This document shows positions 26,501 through 34,700 of a stretch of 64,000 nt of DNA, in pieces. The stretch spans positions 62,001-126,000 of the forward strand of contig NZ_QBJD02000012.1 in NCBI RefSeq assembly GCF_003057745.1, in the 5' to 3' direction. The translations under genes and the position numbers were made by a program. Every line of letters begins with the position of its first letter. Within the stretch, counting starts at the first letter, position 1. Below the pieces are notes generated by a model, which was not told where the DNA came from, ran no database searches, and saw nothing but the letters and a program-made list of their open reading frames with translations. This DNA is from Enterobacter sp. RIT418 (GTDB taxonomy: Bacteria > Pseudomonadota > Gammaproteobacteria > Enterobacterales > Enterobacteriaceae).

Positions 26501-29121
26501 ACACTGGTCTTCTCCAGCAATTGAGACAACTGGTTGCTAAGGTGCTTAAGCATTTCACGATCGGAAAGCTGGCTAGCGAGCTGACGCGCTTCTGCACCCA
26601 CGTCTTTAAGCGTGCCCATCCATTCTACTAAGGCTTTGAGTGCGTCACTGTCACTGTTCTCGCCGCGCCAATGCGGTCCAAATGCGCTTGTGCCAAATTC
26701 ATCATTCTCCGCAATATTTTTCCGAAGCGATTGTGCCTGCATAATGCTATCAAGTAGTTCAATCTGCTGAGAAAGTGGTTGATTTGTGTCGCGTATTAGC
26801 GTCTTTACAAGTGCCTTTGAACGACGCCACTCGGCGTTAAGAAATTTAAACATGCCGGAATGAATAGCAAGATTATGCCGAGTTTGCGTGAGCTCCGCTT
26901 CCCATACCGCCTCGAAAATATGAGGCTCAATTTTTTGCCGCAATTCTCTTAATCGGGCAATGGATGCGACCAGTTCCATTGCTTGATCGACACCGTGCTC
27001 CCAAACGGAAGCGATAAATGCTTGCGGACTTGCATCCGGTGCATCTGCAACGCGTAAACTAAGCGCAATAAGGTTCTTAATATCCTTAACAGATGCGTAA
27101 GTAGATTCCGTGCCCAGTTCTCGGGCCAAATTCGTAACAGCGGTCTGTAGCTGTGGGAGCATTAGCTGCAGCGAGCGAGCCGCAGCAAAGCCACTCGGCG
27201 AGAAGTTATCTGGAACAGTTTGCAATTCATCTCTAAGCTCAATGAGGTGAGTGTCAAATTGAGCAGGGTGAATATGTGCTTCAATATCGTCGTAACCGTT
27301 CTGGAAAACTTCTCCTTGCTTCAATAATTTTTTTATATCGTTGAGCGAGACCGACCAGCAAGCATTAATCAATGCGGCCTCTTCAAATTCTGGAGCTTGA
27401 TTTAGAATTTGAGCGCGTTCGAATACTTTAGCTGAATCCGCGACGAGATGTTTCTCAAGCTTCAAACCGACCTTAGCAGCAGTTAATGTAAGCAGGCTGT
27501 CGAAGTTTTCAATCTGAATAAGAAGGTCCTGGATTTTCGAAACCAGACGGTTGAGTTCACCTGGGGTGATTGAAACTCGTTTAACCCCATTCCAGGGGTG
27601 GTTTTGAGGCAGCCCAATGTCCTCAATGCGCTCAATTAACTCACTCACGAGATCAAGTCGCTTTTTCAGACCATCATTGCTCCATTCCTCGAACCTGGGC
27701 AAAGTGAAATCAGTAGGGGTTTGCCCTTGTTGATGAAGCCGTACCAATTGACCAATAACCTGATAGGGACTCAAACCCGAAGGCTGGTATATTTTGTGTA
27801 ATTGGGCAGGATGATCATTTAAAGAGTCTCGGGCTTTAGTTAAGTTTTCAATGAGTTCATCGGGAAATTCCCCGCGCGGAGACCCTAACTCCCAGACCCG
27901 CTTTAATTCGTCAAGCAGAATACGTTTATTGGCTTTGTTGCTATGTAATTCTAAACACGCATCGCCTACACCAGTTTGATCTAAGCGTCTTTTAACTACT
28001 TCAAGAGCTGCCATTTTCTCTGCAACAAATAGCACGGTCTTGCCATCAGCAATAGCGGAGGCAATTATATTGGCTATTGTCTGGGACTTTCCTGTGCCGG
28101 GAGGCCCCTGGATAACAAGGTTCTTTCCTTTTCTCACTTCATGAATTGCGAGTGTTTGTGAACTATCGCTATCCATTATATGGAGCATATCTTTCGGCAA
28201 GATAATAGGATCTATCGGGCTATCATCGGAATAACTATCATCACTCTCATCGAAGCCTTCCTCCATTAACGCGCGAATAAGATACTTCGAGGTGATCGCC
28301 TCATCTTCGGGCCAGTTAGCAGGGTCAAGATCACGATACATCAAAAATTTTGAGAAGGAAAAAAGGCCAAGAATCATATCATTGCTCTTAACCTCCCAGT
28401 CAGTTTTCAACGCTATCGCGTTTTGCACGGCTTCGAAGTAACCAGCGACGTTAATCTCATCCGTTTCATCGGGTTGCAAGTCAGGCAGTTTAATGTGATG
28501 TACACGGTCAAGAAACGCTTCTAGCGATAAGTTAGGAATGATGTCTTCATGACGAGCTTTAAGCTTAAATCTCTCTCCAGCATTACCTCGCTCGAGGCCC
28601 ACAGGGACGAGTATCAAGGGGGCATAGCGTACATTTTCTTTATTCGCTGGGTCGATCCATTTCAATGTGCCTAGCGCGAGATAAAGAATGTTAGCACCTT
28701 GCTCTTCTTCAAGTGTCTTGGTGTCATGGTAGAGATCAAGTAAACGTGTTTGAAGGCCCTTGGGCGTTAGCCGAGTCTGTAATTTTGTATCCAGATGTTG
28801 AGATTTTGTCTCAGTGCTGGTTTCATCAAACTGATAAATAAATTTTTTCTCGTCTGTTTCATCATCGACAAGCTCACTGTCGTCTTCTTTTCCAGACTTC
28901 CCATGGAGAAAGGTAAACGCTTTTTTATCACTAACTAAAAGTTTATAGACATGCTCGGAACGTTCATCAATGATCTCAAGAAAACGCGTGTTTTTAGAAC
29001 GTGGGATATTAAGCAAGCGGTTTCTGGCACCAAGATCGAGCAGTTCTGCACGCGCTTTTTCAAGTTTTTGTTCTAACGAAAGCGCGGCGTTTTGGAAGGT
29101 TGAATTTTCAGTAGGATTCAT
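23554..29121 (-). CDS. DUF4011 / SF1 helicase / Vsr-like nuclease / DUF3320 protein, probable phage-defence effector (Hhe-like)
   Basis: A single 1855-residue protein. The N-terminal DUF4011-type region spans about 15-290 (KARAELLDLGARNRLLNIPR). A split SF1 helicase follows: Walker A GPPGTGKS at 339-346, a long helical insert to about 1150, Walker B DEASQ at 1225-1229, then GDERQLPPTSFF, RMLRWHYRSRHQSL, NIQGDERDVIMISVGY and LNVLISRAKRR. A PD-(D/E)xK or Vsr-like nuclease follows, with D1550 and E1567-x-D1569 (GIECDGSAYHSS). DUF3320 lies at about 1690-1750. This order resembles the architecture I recall being reported as the single-gene defence system Hhe. The gene sits between lldP and yibL, which are neighbours in E. 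coli, is visibly AT-richer than its flanks, has no disrupted motif, and has only a weak ribosome binding site. Defence is inference from architecture and position. Confidence 0.85.
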   Translation of the reverse strand: MNPTENSTFQNAALSLEQKLEKARAELLDLGARNRLLNIPRSKNTRFLEIIDERSEHVYKLLVSDKKAFTFLHGKSGKEDDSELVDDETDEKKFIYQFDETSTETKSQHLDTKLQTRLTPKGLQTRLLDLYHDTKTLEEEQGANILYLALGTLKWIDPANKENVRYAPLILVPVGLERGNAGERFKLKARHEDIIPNLSLEAFLDRVHHIKLPDLQPDETDEINVAGYFEAVQNAIALKTDWEVKSNDMILGLFSFSKFLMYRDLDPANWPEDEAITSKYLIRALMEEGFDESDDSYSDDSPIDPIILPKDMLHIMDSDSSQTLAIHEVRKGKNLVIQGPPGTGKSQTIANIIASAIADGKTVLFVAEKMAALEVVKRRLDQTGVGDACLELHSNKANKRILLDELKRVWELGSPRGEFPDELIENLTKARDSLNDHPAQLHKIYQPSGLSPYQVIGQLVRLHQQGQTPTDFTLPRFEEWSNDGLKKRLDLVSELIERIEDIGLPQNHPWNGVKRVSITPGELNRLVSKIQDLLIQIENFDSLLTLTAAKVGLKLEKHLVADSAKVFERAQILNQAPEFEEAALINACWSVSLNDIKKLLKQGEVFQNGYDDIEAHIHPAQFDTHLIELRDELQTVPDNFSPSGFAAARSLQLMLPQLQTAVTNLARELGTESTYASVKDIKNLIALSLRVADAPDASPQAFIASVWEHGVDQAMELVASIARLRELRQKIEPHIFEAVWEAELTQTRHNLAIHSGMFKFLNAEWRRSKALVKTLIRDTNQPLSQQIELLDSIMQAQSLRKNIAENDEFGTSAFGPHWRGENSDSDALKALVEWMGTLKDVGAEARQLASQLSDREMLKHLSNQLSQLLEKTSVELNQLWKAFGALPEAWFDNHYSVKRVPVSFIEAMVQKLIHIDTTSHQVLVEPVDHLDERLVLIKKIIELQYQKKAIESQAELGCAAFGSSWAGYQSIWPKLLRDFEWIANQGDLRFISATIKDRDELMNTATDLANTNASITATFAELAKELSTTVEDLFKCDAQEALPLAIAKSKLASWIEHSEQLSKWVSWRQRSTKAKQKGLSDVVARLEDGRLKLTECYASVEYTYYESLFKLMADKTPSLSRFDGDLHSRKVSHFAEMDLRRIKSSCLEVVRAHHRRIPSKTGAAGPVGILRSEMARKRGHMPIRQLMLKAGPAIQALKPVMMMSPLSVAQFLVPGKQTFDLLVMDEASQIQPVDAIGAIARCEQVVVVGDERQLPPTSFFSHMTEASNDDDDESTQVSDIESILGLFVARGLPQRMLRWHYRSRHQSLIAVSNSQFYENKLFIVPSPYTEEAGMGLRFHHVENGVFESGTTNANPTEAKRIAHAILEHVQQHPELSLGVATFSVSQRKAIQDELELLRRLNPQYEDFFQAHPGEPFFIKNLENIQGDERDVIMISVGYARNAQGYLAMRFGPLGSKGGERRLNVLISRAKRRCEVFASITDEDIDLERAKGIGVMAFKLFLQYARTGRLSLATHSGRPMDSVFEEQVASALQARGYQVHPQVGIAGFFIDLAIADSELPGRYILGIECDGSAYHSSRSARERDRLRQAVLEDHGWNIHRIWSTDWFQRPEEQLQRVINAIDNAKAELINRAEHKSKETRAVNIEIVTVERENVVEVGLGRTEPANELFVNYEESQPKANPGYVLHEMPTNLLADMIEHIVSIEAPVHLSEIVTRLRTAWGLGRAGARIESAVSVAAQKACQKGKIYQEDGFFFYKDSIVQLRNRQNVISAGLRKPEMIAPKEIAHGVLEIVKTSLGATEDEIVTSVSRMLGFKSTSSVLKRVITDVIENQIEGHQLRKSDHLLVAEEGQDMRSVS

Positions 29122-29155
29122 AAATTAATAACCTAACGCAATGACAGGCTACGAT

Positions 29156-29178
29156 GCCCATGAAAGCGATTCATAGGC
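29156..29178. promoter_or_regulatory. Operator-like inverted repeat upstream of the DUF4011 gene
   Basis: GCCCATGAA (29156-29164) and TTCATAGGC (29170-29178) match at 8 of 9 positions across a 5-nt spacer. It begins 35 nt upstream of the start codon. No regulator gene adjoins it. The rest of the 29122-29367 gap is AT-rich and has no other feature apart from the yibL terminator. Confidence 0.4.
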
Positions 29179-29300
29179 AGACCGTGTGTTATTTATATTC
29201 GTGAAAGATGAATCTCTACTTTACTCTGATGCGTAATGAATGTGAATCGGTCTACTAATAATGCCCAATTAAATATAATATATCTTTAATTGATGATTAA

Positions 29301-29340
29301 AATAAAAGGCTCATATATTTATGTTGTGAATATATGAGCC
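29301..29340 (-). terminator. Rho-independent terminator of yibL
   Basis: On the minus strand GGCTCATATATT pairs perfectly with AATATATGAGCC (12 bp) around a 9-nt loop and is followed by TTTTATTTT. It is 28 nt after the yibL stop. Confidence 0.85.
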
Positions 29341-29367
29341 TCAGGAATATTACTCTAAATTAAATTA

Positions 29368-29730
29368 TCAGAACGTCGTCTTACAAAAGCCCGTCATCTC
29401 TTTCAGGCCCATTTCGCGGCCAAGCTCGGTCATCGGGTGAACCACCACCAGACCACGGACGCTTTTCTTCAGCTTGCCCATGTCGGCCTGCTCTTTTTTG
29501 GTGATTGCGCGGCGGTGCGGCATACTCATCAGCTTTTGCGCTTCTTTGCTCAGCTTCTGGCCTTTCACTTCGCGCAGGCGCTCGATTTCCGCTTCAAGCT
29601 TCTCGCTCTCTTTCTCCAGCTCGGCGTACTTCTCGGCGGAATCGACCAGTGACAGACCCGCCATCTGGTGACGGATCAGATCCAGACGGTCGCTCAGGCG
29701 TTTAATTTCGTTCTTTTCGACTTCTTTCAT
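29368..29730 (-). CDS. yibL: YibL, DUF2810 family ribosome-associated protein
   Basis: A 120-residue basic protein with a central charged coiled coil ([20 protein letters not shown], about 27-55) and a C-terminal block [14 protein letters not shown] typical of YibL. The E. coli homologue is reported with ribosomal particles, but no molecular role is established. It lies 57 nt downstream of mtlR on the same strand; in E. coli yibT separates them and is missing here. Confidence 0.9.
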   Translation of the reverse strand: MKEVEKNEIKRLSDRLDLIRHQMAGLSLVDSAEKYAELEKESEKLEAEIERLREVKGQKLSKEAQKLMSMPHRRAITKKEQADMGKLKKSVRGLVVVHPMTELGREMGLKEMTGFCKTTF

Positions 29731-29787
29731 GACAAATGACTCTAAATCGGGGGAATTTACAGGAAGGATACACCAATGCGCGCAGGC

Positions 29788-30378
29788 TTACTTCTGAAAC
29801 GCTTTTTTTAAGCTGATTCGTGAAATCAGCTCAGTCAGGGAAAGGACCATCGTTGAACGGACAACCTGTTGATAACGCAGCCTCTGCATCGCATACAGCT
29901 CAGGATCGCTGTTATCAAAATGGGGCGCGGGCGGCAGCGCGGAAACGCAGTGCAGCTCGCCGAACGGACCGAGAATTTCATCGTCGGTAAACGCGTATTC
30001 ATTACCGTCGTGATTTAACTCTTCGCGCAGCGCCATCAGCAGCTCGGCGTCTTCATACTCCGGCCTGCTCAGCACGCCAAGACCGTAGATCAGCTTCAGG
30101 CGGACGGATAAATCGCCCAGCGGTCCGTCTCCGTCCAACAGCGGCTCAACGGCATATTTCACGGCGTAGTCGTCTTTGCGAAATACCTGAAGCACCAGGA
30201 TGTTCACCGCCTCGGTCAGTAGCTCGACGGCGGCAATCAGGAAGCTTCGTACGGTTTTGCCAGCATTCAGACGTTCAAGCACACGATTTTCAAAGGCCTG
30301 GGTTTGTTCCATTATTGCCTGCATATCTGACAATCTGTAATTAGGGCGCAGGATCTCCTGCGCCGCATTCTGCATCAT
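29788..30378 (-). CDS. mtlR: Mannitol operon repressor MtlR
   Basis: A 196-residue all-helical protein of the MtlR/FumE family that damps mtl expression in E. coli. [24 protein letters not shown] and [19 protein letters not shown] segments are characteristic. It has no recognisable helix-turn-helix, so it probably acts by protein contact. Two consecutive ATG codons (30378 and 30375) overlap the mtlD stop; either can be the start. Confidence 0.94.
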   Translation of the reverse strand: MMQNAAQEILRPNYRLSDMQAIMEQTQAFENRVLERLNAGKTVRSFLIAAVELLTEAVNILVLQVFRKDDYAVKYAVEPLLDGDGPLGDLSVRLKLIYGLGVLSRPEYEDAELLMALREELNHDGNEYAFTDDEILGPFGELHCVSALPPAPHFDNSDPELYAMQRLRYQQVVRSTMVLSLTELISRISLKKAFQK

Positions 30379-31523
30379 TTGGTGGCGTTGTATGCTTTAA
30401 CCGCCTCCACAACCACGTTACTGTTTGGGTCAAGACCGGAAACCTGCGCCAGCGCAGCCTGTGGACCGTCATCGCCAATCATCTGGGCCAGCTCTTGCGC
30501 CTGCGGGTCCTGTTCGCTGCGGTAGTGCATCGCAGCGGCAATGCCTTTCACCAGGTTGGCATGCGGCAGGCCATATTCCAGCGTGCCCAGCAGTGGTTTA
30601 ATCAGGCGATCGCCCGCGCTCAGCTTACGCAGCGGCTGGCGGCCAACGCGCTCAACGTCATCTTTCAGGTACGGATTTTCAAAACGACCGAGGATTTTCT
30701 GAATGTATGCCGCATGTTTGTCAGCATCAAAACCGTAGCGTTTGATCAGCACCGCGCCGCTCTCTTCCATCGCCCCTTTTACCACGGCGCGGATTTTCTC
30801 ATCGAGAATCGCGTCACGGATGGTCTGATGACCGGCTAATTTTCCGAGGTACGCGGTTATAGCATGCCCGGTGTTCAGGGTGAAGAGTTTGCGTTCGACA
30901 AATGCCATCAGGTTATCGGTCAGTTCCATTCCCGGAATGGTCGGCAGCGCGCCTTTAAACTGGGTTTTGTCGACAATCCATTCGCTGAAGGTTTCCACGG
31001 TCACTTCCAGCGGGTCGTTGGTCGCCGATTCGGACGGCGGCACGATGCGGTCCACGGCGGAATCCACAAACCCAACGTGTTCTTCGACCCAGGCTTTATC
31101 TTCGTCCGCGACGGCGGCCATCACGTGGCCTTTCAGCTGCGTGGTACCGCGTACCATGTTTTCGCAGGCGATAATGTTTAGCGAGGCGTCATTGCCCTGC
31201 GCTTTACGCTTTGCCAGGCCTTTTGCCACGGCAGGGGCGATGCGCTCAAGCACTACTGGACCGACGGCGGTCGTGACCAGATCGACGGTTGCGATCAGGT
31301 CGACCACGTCATCGCCGATGCTGCTGACGGCGTTTACGCCGGATACGGTTTCAACCTGCTCGTTTTCACCCACCACGTGAACCTGATAGCTATGACGGGC
31401 ATTCAGGGCGTCGAGCACCACCTGGTTCACGTCGGCGAACGTCAGCGTAATGCCCGCGTCTGCCAGCAGTTTGCCGATAAAGCCACGACCGATATTACCT
31501 GCGCCAAAATGTAATGCTTTCAT
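30375..31523 (-). CDS. mtlD: Mannitol-1-phosphate 5-dehydrogenase
   Basis: A 382-residue polyol long-chain dehydrogenase that oxidises mannitol 1-phosphate to fructose 6-phosphate with NAD+. [20 protein letters not shown] holds the Rossmann [28 protein letters not shown] holds the catalytic Lys region. ATG 31523 has GAAGG 8 nt upstream and gives the E. coli length. It is separated from mtlA by a GC-rich palindromic element. Confidence 0.97.
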   Translation of the reverse strand: MKALHFGAGNIGRGFIGKLLADAGITLTFADVNQVVLDALNARHSYQVHVVGENEQVETVSGVNAVSSIGDDVVDLIATVDLVTTAVGPVVLERIAPAVAKGLAKRKAQGNDASLNIIACENMVRGTTQLKGHVMAAVADEDKAWVEEHVGFVDSAVDRIVPPSESATNDPLEVTVETFSEWIVDKTQFKGALPTIPGMELTDNLMAFVERKLFTLNTGHAITAYLGKLAGHQTIRDAILDEKIRAVVKGAMEESGAVLIKRYGFDADKHAAYIQKILGRFENPYLKDDVERVGRQPLRKLSAGDRLIKPLLGTLEYGLPHANLVKGIAAAMHYRSEQDPQAQELAQMIGDDGPQAALAQVSGLDPNSNVVVEAVKAYNATK

Positions 31524-31558
31524 AGTATTAACCTTCATCAATGTTTTTACCCGAGAGG

Positions 31559-31618
31559 GCTGGGGTGAGGAGCTTTCTCCCCCTCACCCTAGCCCTCTCC
31601 CCGGGGGGAGAGGGAAGA
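31559..31618. repeat. Palindromic CCCTCTCCC repeat element between mtlA and mtlD
   Basis: Two successive hairpins: GGGTGAGG / CCTCACCC (about 31563-31589) and CCCTCTCCC / GGGAGAGGG (31593-31614). The same element recurs between malS and avtA, and a reduced copy lies before selA. Lying inside the mtlADR operon, it may reduce or stabilise parts of the message. Confidence 0.75.
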
Positions 31619-31625
31619 GGCGCTG

Positions 31626-33533
31626 TTATTTGTTAAGCAGTGCCAGAACTTCTTCCACGCTGGTGGTGTTGGCCAGACGCTCAATAACGGACTCGTCGTC
31701 CAGGGCGTTGGTCAGGCTGGTAATCACCTGGATATGCTCGTTGTTGCGAGCGGCGATACCAATCACCAGGCGGGCAATATCGTCTTCTTCTTCACCGAAG
31801 CGAACGCCCTGCGGATACTGGCAGAACACGACGCCGGTTTTCAACACGCGGTCTTTCGCTTCAACCGTACCGTGCGGAACCGCAATGGATTCGCCGAGGT
31901 AGGTTGGCGTCAGTTTTTCACGTTCCAGCATTGCTTCAACGTATTCCGGCTGAACGTAGCCGCCTGCAACCAGCTGCTCACCCGCGAAGCGAATGGCTTC
32001 CTCTTTCGTGGCAGCGGTACGGCCAAGGAAGATATTTTCCGCGCCGAGTCTGAACAGGTGCGCATTGCTCTCGTCAAAGCTGTCCTGCAGGCTGGTACGC
32101 ACTTTTACTTCATTGTCTTCGTGACGCTGCGCGGCAACCAGGCGCTCGGTCAGGCTGGAGTACAGGCCGCTGTCGAGGAAGTTGGTCAGCGAGATGTGCT
32201 GCGCCTGAGGTACCTGACGCATGGCGCGCTCGGTCAGATCGCGGTGGGTAATCACCAGGTCAACGTCCGGCGGCAGGCTGTTTATCGCGCTGTTGGTGAC
32301 GGAGATGTTGGTCAGGCCCGCGTCCTGCACTTTCTTACGCAGCACGCCTGCACCCATTGCGCTGGAGCCCATACCGGCGTCGCAGGCAACGATGATTTTA
32401 CGTACGTGGCTCAGGTCGTTGGATACTTCGCCAGCCGCCAGCGGAGTCGCGCCTTTGGACTCTGCTTTCATGTCCTGCATACGGCGGGTTGCCGCTTCAA
32501 TGTCGTCGTCTTCTTTCACCTTGCTGGTTTTCAGCAGGATGGCCGAAACAACGAAGGAGACCGCCATTGCCGCACAGATAGCCGCGATGTTCGCGAAGTA
32601 CGCGCCTTTCGGCGTCATCGCCAGCACCGCCAGGATGGAGCCCGGAGACGCAGGAGAAACCAGGCCGCCGCCCAGCACGCTCAGGGTGAACACGCCGGTC
32701 ATACCGCCGAGGATAACGGCCAGGATCAGACGCGGGTTCATCAGCACGTAAGGGAAGTAAATTTCGTGGATACCGCCCAGGAAGTGGATGATCGCCGCGC
32801 CGCCCGCAGACTGCTTCGCGCTGCCGCGACCGAAGAACATGTACGCCAGCAGTACGCCCATACCCGGACCCGGGTTCGCTTCAATCAGGAAGAAGATGGA
32901 CTTGCCGAGATCGTGTGACTGCTGAATACCCAGCGGCGAGAAGATGCCGTGGTTGATAGCGTTATTGAGGAACAGGATTTTCGCCGGTTCAACAAAGATA
33001 GACGCCAGCGGCAGCATGTCGTGTGCCACCATGAAGTTAACGCCCGCCGCCAGAATTTTGGACAGGACTTCAACCGCAGGGCCAATGCCGAGGAACGCCA
33101 GAATCGCGAGGATCATCCCGATGATGCCCGCAGAGAAGTTGTTCACCAGCATTTCGAAGCCGGACTTGATCTTACCGTCAACCCAAACGTCGAACTTCTT
33201 AATTGCCCAGCCGCCCAGAGGGCCGGCAATCATCGCACCGAGGAACATCGGCATGTCCGCACCGACGATCACGCCCATGGTGGTGATTGCACCGACCACG
33301 CCGCCGCGGTCGCCGCCGACCAGACGACCACCGGTATAACCGATGAGCAGCGGCAGCAGATAGGTAATCATTGGGCCAACCAGTTTCGCCAGCGTTTCGT
33401 TAGGCAACCACCCTGTTGGAATGAACAACGCGGTGATGATACCCCACGCGATAAACGCGCCGATATTTGGCATCACCATATTGCTGAGGAAGCGACCAAA
33501 GCTTTGCACTTTGATCTTGAAATCGGATGACAT
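31626..33533 (-). CDS. mtlA: PTS mannitol-specific enzyme IICBA
   Basis: A 635-residue fused permease. The order is the membrane IIC domain (about 1-340), IIB (about 375-470) with the phosphocysteine C384 in VACDAGMGSSAMG, and IIA (about 490-635) with the phosphohistidine H554 in IAVPHGT. It imports and phosphorylates mannitol with phosphate from HPr. First gene of mtlADR. The 456-nt gap upstream carries four CRP-type sites, which fits the strong cAMP-CRP control of mtl in E. coli. Confidence 0.97.
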   Translation of the reverse strand: MSSDFKIKVQSFGRFLSNMVMPNIGAFIAWGIITALFIPTGWLPNETLAKLVGPMITYLLPLLIGYTGGRLVGGDRGGVVGAITTMGVIVGADMPMFLGAMIAGPLGGWAIKKFDVWVDGKIKSGFEMLVNNFSAGIIGMILAILAFLGIGPAVEVLSKILAAGVNFMVAHDMLPLASIFVEPAKILFLNNAINHGIFSPLGIQQSHDLGKSIFFLIEANPGPGMGVLLAYMFFGRGSAKQSAGGAAIIHFLGGIHEIYFPYVLMNPRLILAVILGGMTGVFTLSVLGGGLVSPASPGSILAVLAMTPKGAYFANIAAICAAMAVSFVVSAILLKTSKVKEDDDIEAATRRMQDMKAESKGATPLAAGEVSNDLSHVRKIIVACDAGMGSSAMGAGVLRKKVQDAGLTNISVTNSAINSLPPDVDLVITHRDLTERAMRQVPQAQHISLTNFLDSGLYSSLTERLVAAQRHEDNEVKVRTSLQDSFDESNAHLFRLGAENIFLGRTAATKEEAIRFAGEQLVAGGYVQPEYVEAMLEREKLTPTYLGESIAVPHGTVEAKDRVLKTGVVFCQYPQGVRFGEEEDDIARLVIGIAARNNEHIQVITSLTNALDDESVIERLANTTSVEEVLALLNK

Positions 33534-33989
33534 AAAACACCCCTTCTTTTGTTTACGCTTAGGCCTGCGGCCCGAGGTTTATTGTTAACGTGCGGCGGCA
33601 GAGGTAGCCGAGCCCTGTTCTGATGCTGTGAAATCTGGCACTGAATCGTTCAACTGTCCAGACAGCGAAAAATTGTGTGATCTCAATCACGTAAATATAG
33701 GGTGACTGGACGTTAATGAAGTGATCGCCATCACAAATATGGCGTATGAAAAATCATCGTTGCGCAAAAAACAGGCGTGATGGAGGGCATTTTGTGATTT
33801 CAATCACACTATATTGTGTGGTGTTTGTTTCTGTATTGTGACTATCTTCACAAAATATTTTTATACGGATCTTTCCGGGAGCGATCGCGGGCAAACGCAT
33901 TACCGCAATCAGGGAATGCGATACGGCTACCTGCCATTTTTCTGTGCATGATCCATACTGACCTCTTTGTTGGCATCCTGGAGCAGGCA
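33534..33989. promoter_or_regulatory. mtlA / yibF intergenic region with four CRP-type sites
   Basis: This 456-nt divergent gap has four palindromes fitting TGTGA-N6-TCACA: 33676-33691 (TGTGA..TCACG), 33720-33735 (AGTGA..TCACA), 33793-33808 (perfect) and 33837-33852 (perfect). Centre spacings are 44, 73 and 44 bp. E. coli mtlA is known for a multi-site CRP promoter. No ORF or RNA gene is recognisable in the gap. Confidence 0.8.
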
Positions 33990-34598
33990 ATGAAACTCAT
34001 CGGCAGCTATACCAGCCCTTTCGTGCGTAAAATTTCGATTCTTCTGCTGGAGAAGGGGATCGAATTTGAGTTTGTGAATGAACAGCCCTACAGCGCGGAG
34101 AGCGGCGTTGCGCGGTATAACCCGCTGGGAAAAGTCCCTGCGCTGGTCACCGACGATGGCGAGTGTTGGTTTGATTCCCCGATTATTGCGGAGTACATCG
34201 AGCTGCTGGGCATCGCCCCGGCGATGGTGCCCGCTGAGCCCAAAGCGGCGCTGGCCGTGAAGCAGATCGAAGCCTTGGCCGACGGCATTATGGACGCCGC
34301 GCTTGCGTCCGTGCGCGAACAGGCAAGGCCCGCCGCGCAGCAGTCGGAAACCGAGCTGCTGCGCCAGCGCGAAAAAATCAGCCGCAGTCTGGACATGTGC
34401 GAGCAGCTGATACAGCACGGGAAAATTCGCAGCGATGAGCTAAATCTGGCGACGATTGCGATTGCCTGCGCCATCGACTACCTCAATTTTCGCCGCGTTT
34501 CTCCGGGCTGGTGCGTGGAGCGCCCGCTGCTGGTGAAGCTTGCCGAAACGCTCTTCCAGCGCGAGAGCTTTGCGCGCACCGAACCGCCAAAGGCTTGA
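33990..34598 (+). CDS. yibF: YibF, glutathione S-transferase family protein
   Basis: A 202-residue protein with an N-terminal thioredoxin-like domain ([20 protein letters not shown], then LGKVPAL and SPIIAEYIE for glutathione contact) and a C-terminal helical domain. Its substrate is unknown; E. coli YibF binds glutathione without clear classical activity. ATG 33990 has GGAG 6 nt upstream; longer in-frame extensions read through the CRP-site region and have no family match. selA follows after 102 nt. Confidence 0.93.
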   Translation: MKLIGSYTSPFVRKISILLLEKGIEFEFVNEQPYSAESGVARYNPLGKVPALVTDDGECWFDSPIIAEYIELLGIAPAMVPAEPKAALAVKQIEALADGIMDAALASVREQARPAAQQSETELLRQREKISRSLDMCEQLIQHGKIRSDELNLATIAIACAIDYLNFRRVSPGWCVERPLLVKLAETLFQRESFARTEPPKA

Positions 34599-34651
34599 TT
34601 CGGGTTATAACACTTCGCGGCGAGAGGTTGTACAATCCCTCCCAATACTAA

Positions 34652-34676
34652 CTCCCTCTCCCGTCGGGAGGGGGGT
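34652..34676. repeat. Reduced CCCTCTCCC-type palindrome upstream of selA
   Basis: CTCCCTCTCCCGTCGGGAGG, followed by more G residues, forms one hairpin related to the composite elements at 31559 and 43418. It lies in the yibF-selA gap, 25 nt before the selA start. Confidence 0.55.
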
Positions 34677-34700
34677 GAAATTTACTCGCCGGGCGTTTCC

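Noticed and set aside
29122-29367. tRNA-type attachment site or integrase remnant beside the large inserted gene
   Set aside because: No tRNA, integrase, direct repeat pair or transposase is visible at either edge (23522-23553 or 29122-29367).
29731-29787. yibT gene expected between mtlR and yibL
   Set aside because: Only 57 nt are present, with no coding frame of that family.
31559-31618. ERIC element
   Set aside because: The sequence lacks the ERIC consensus core and length; it fits the CCCTCTCCC palindrome family instead.
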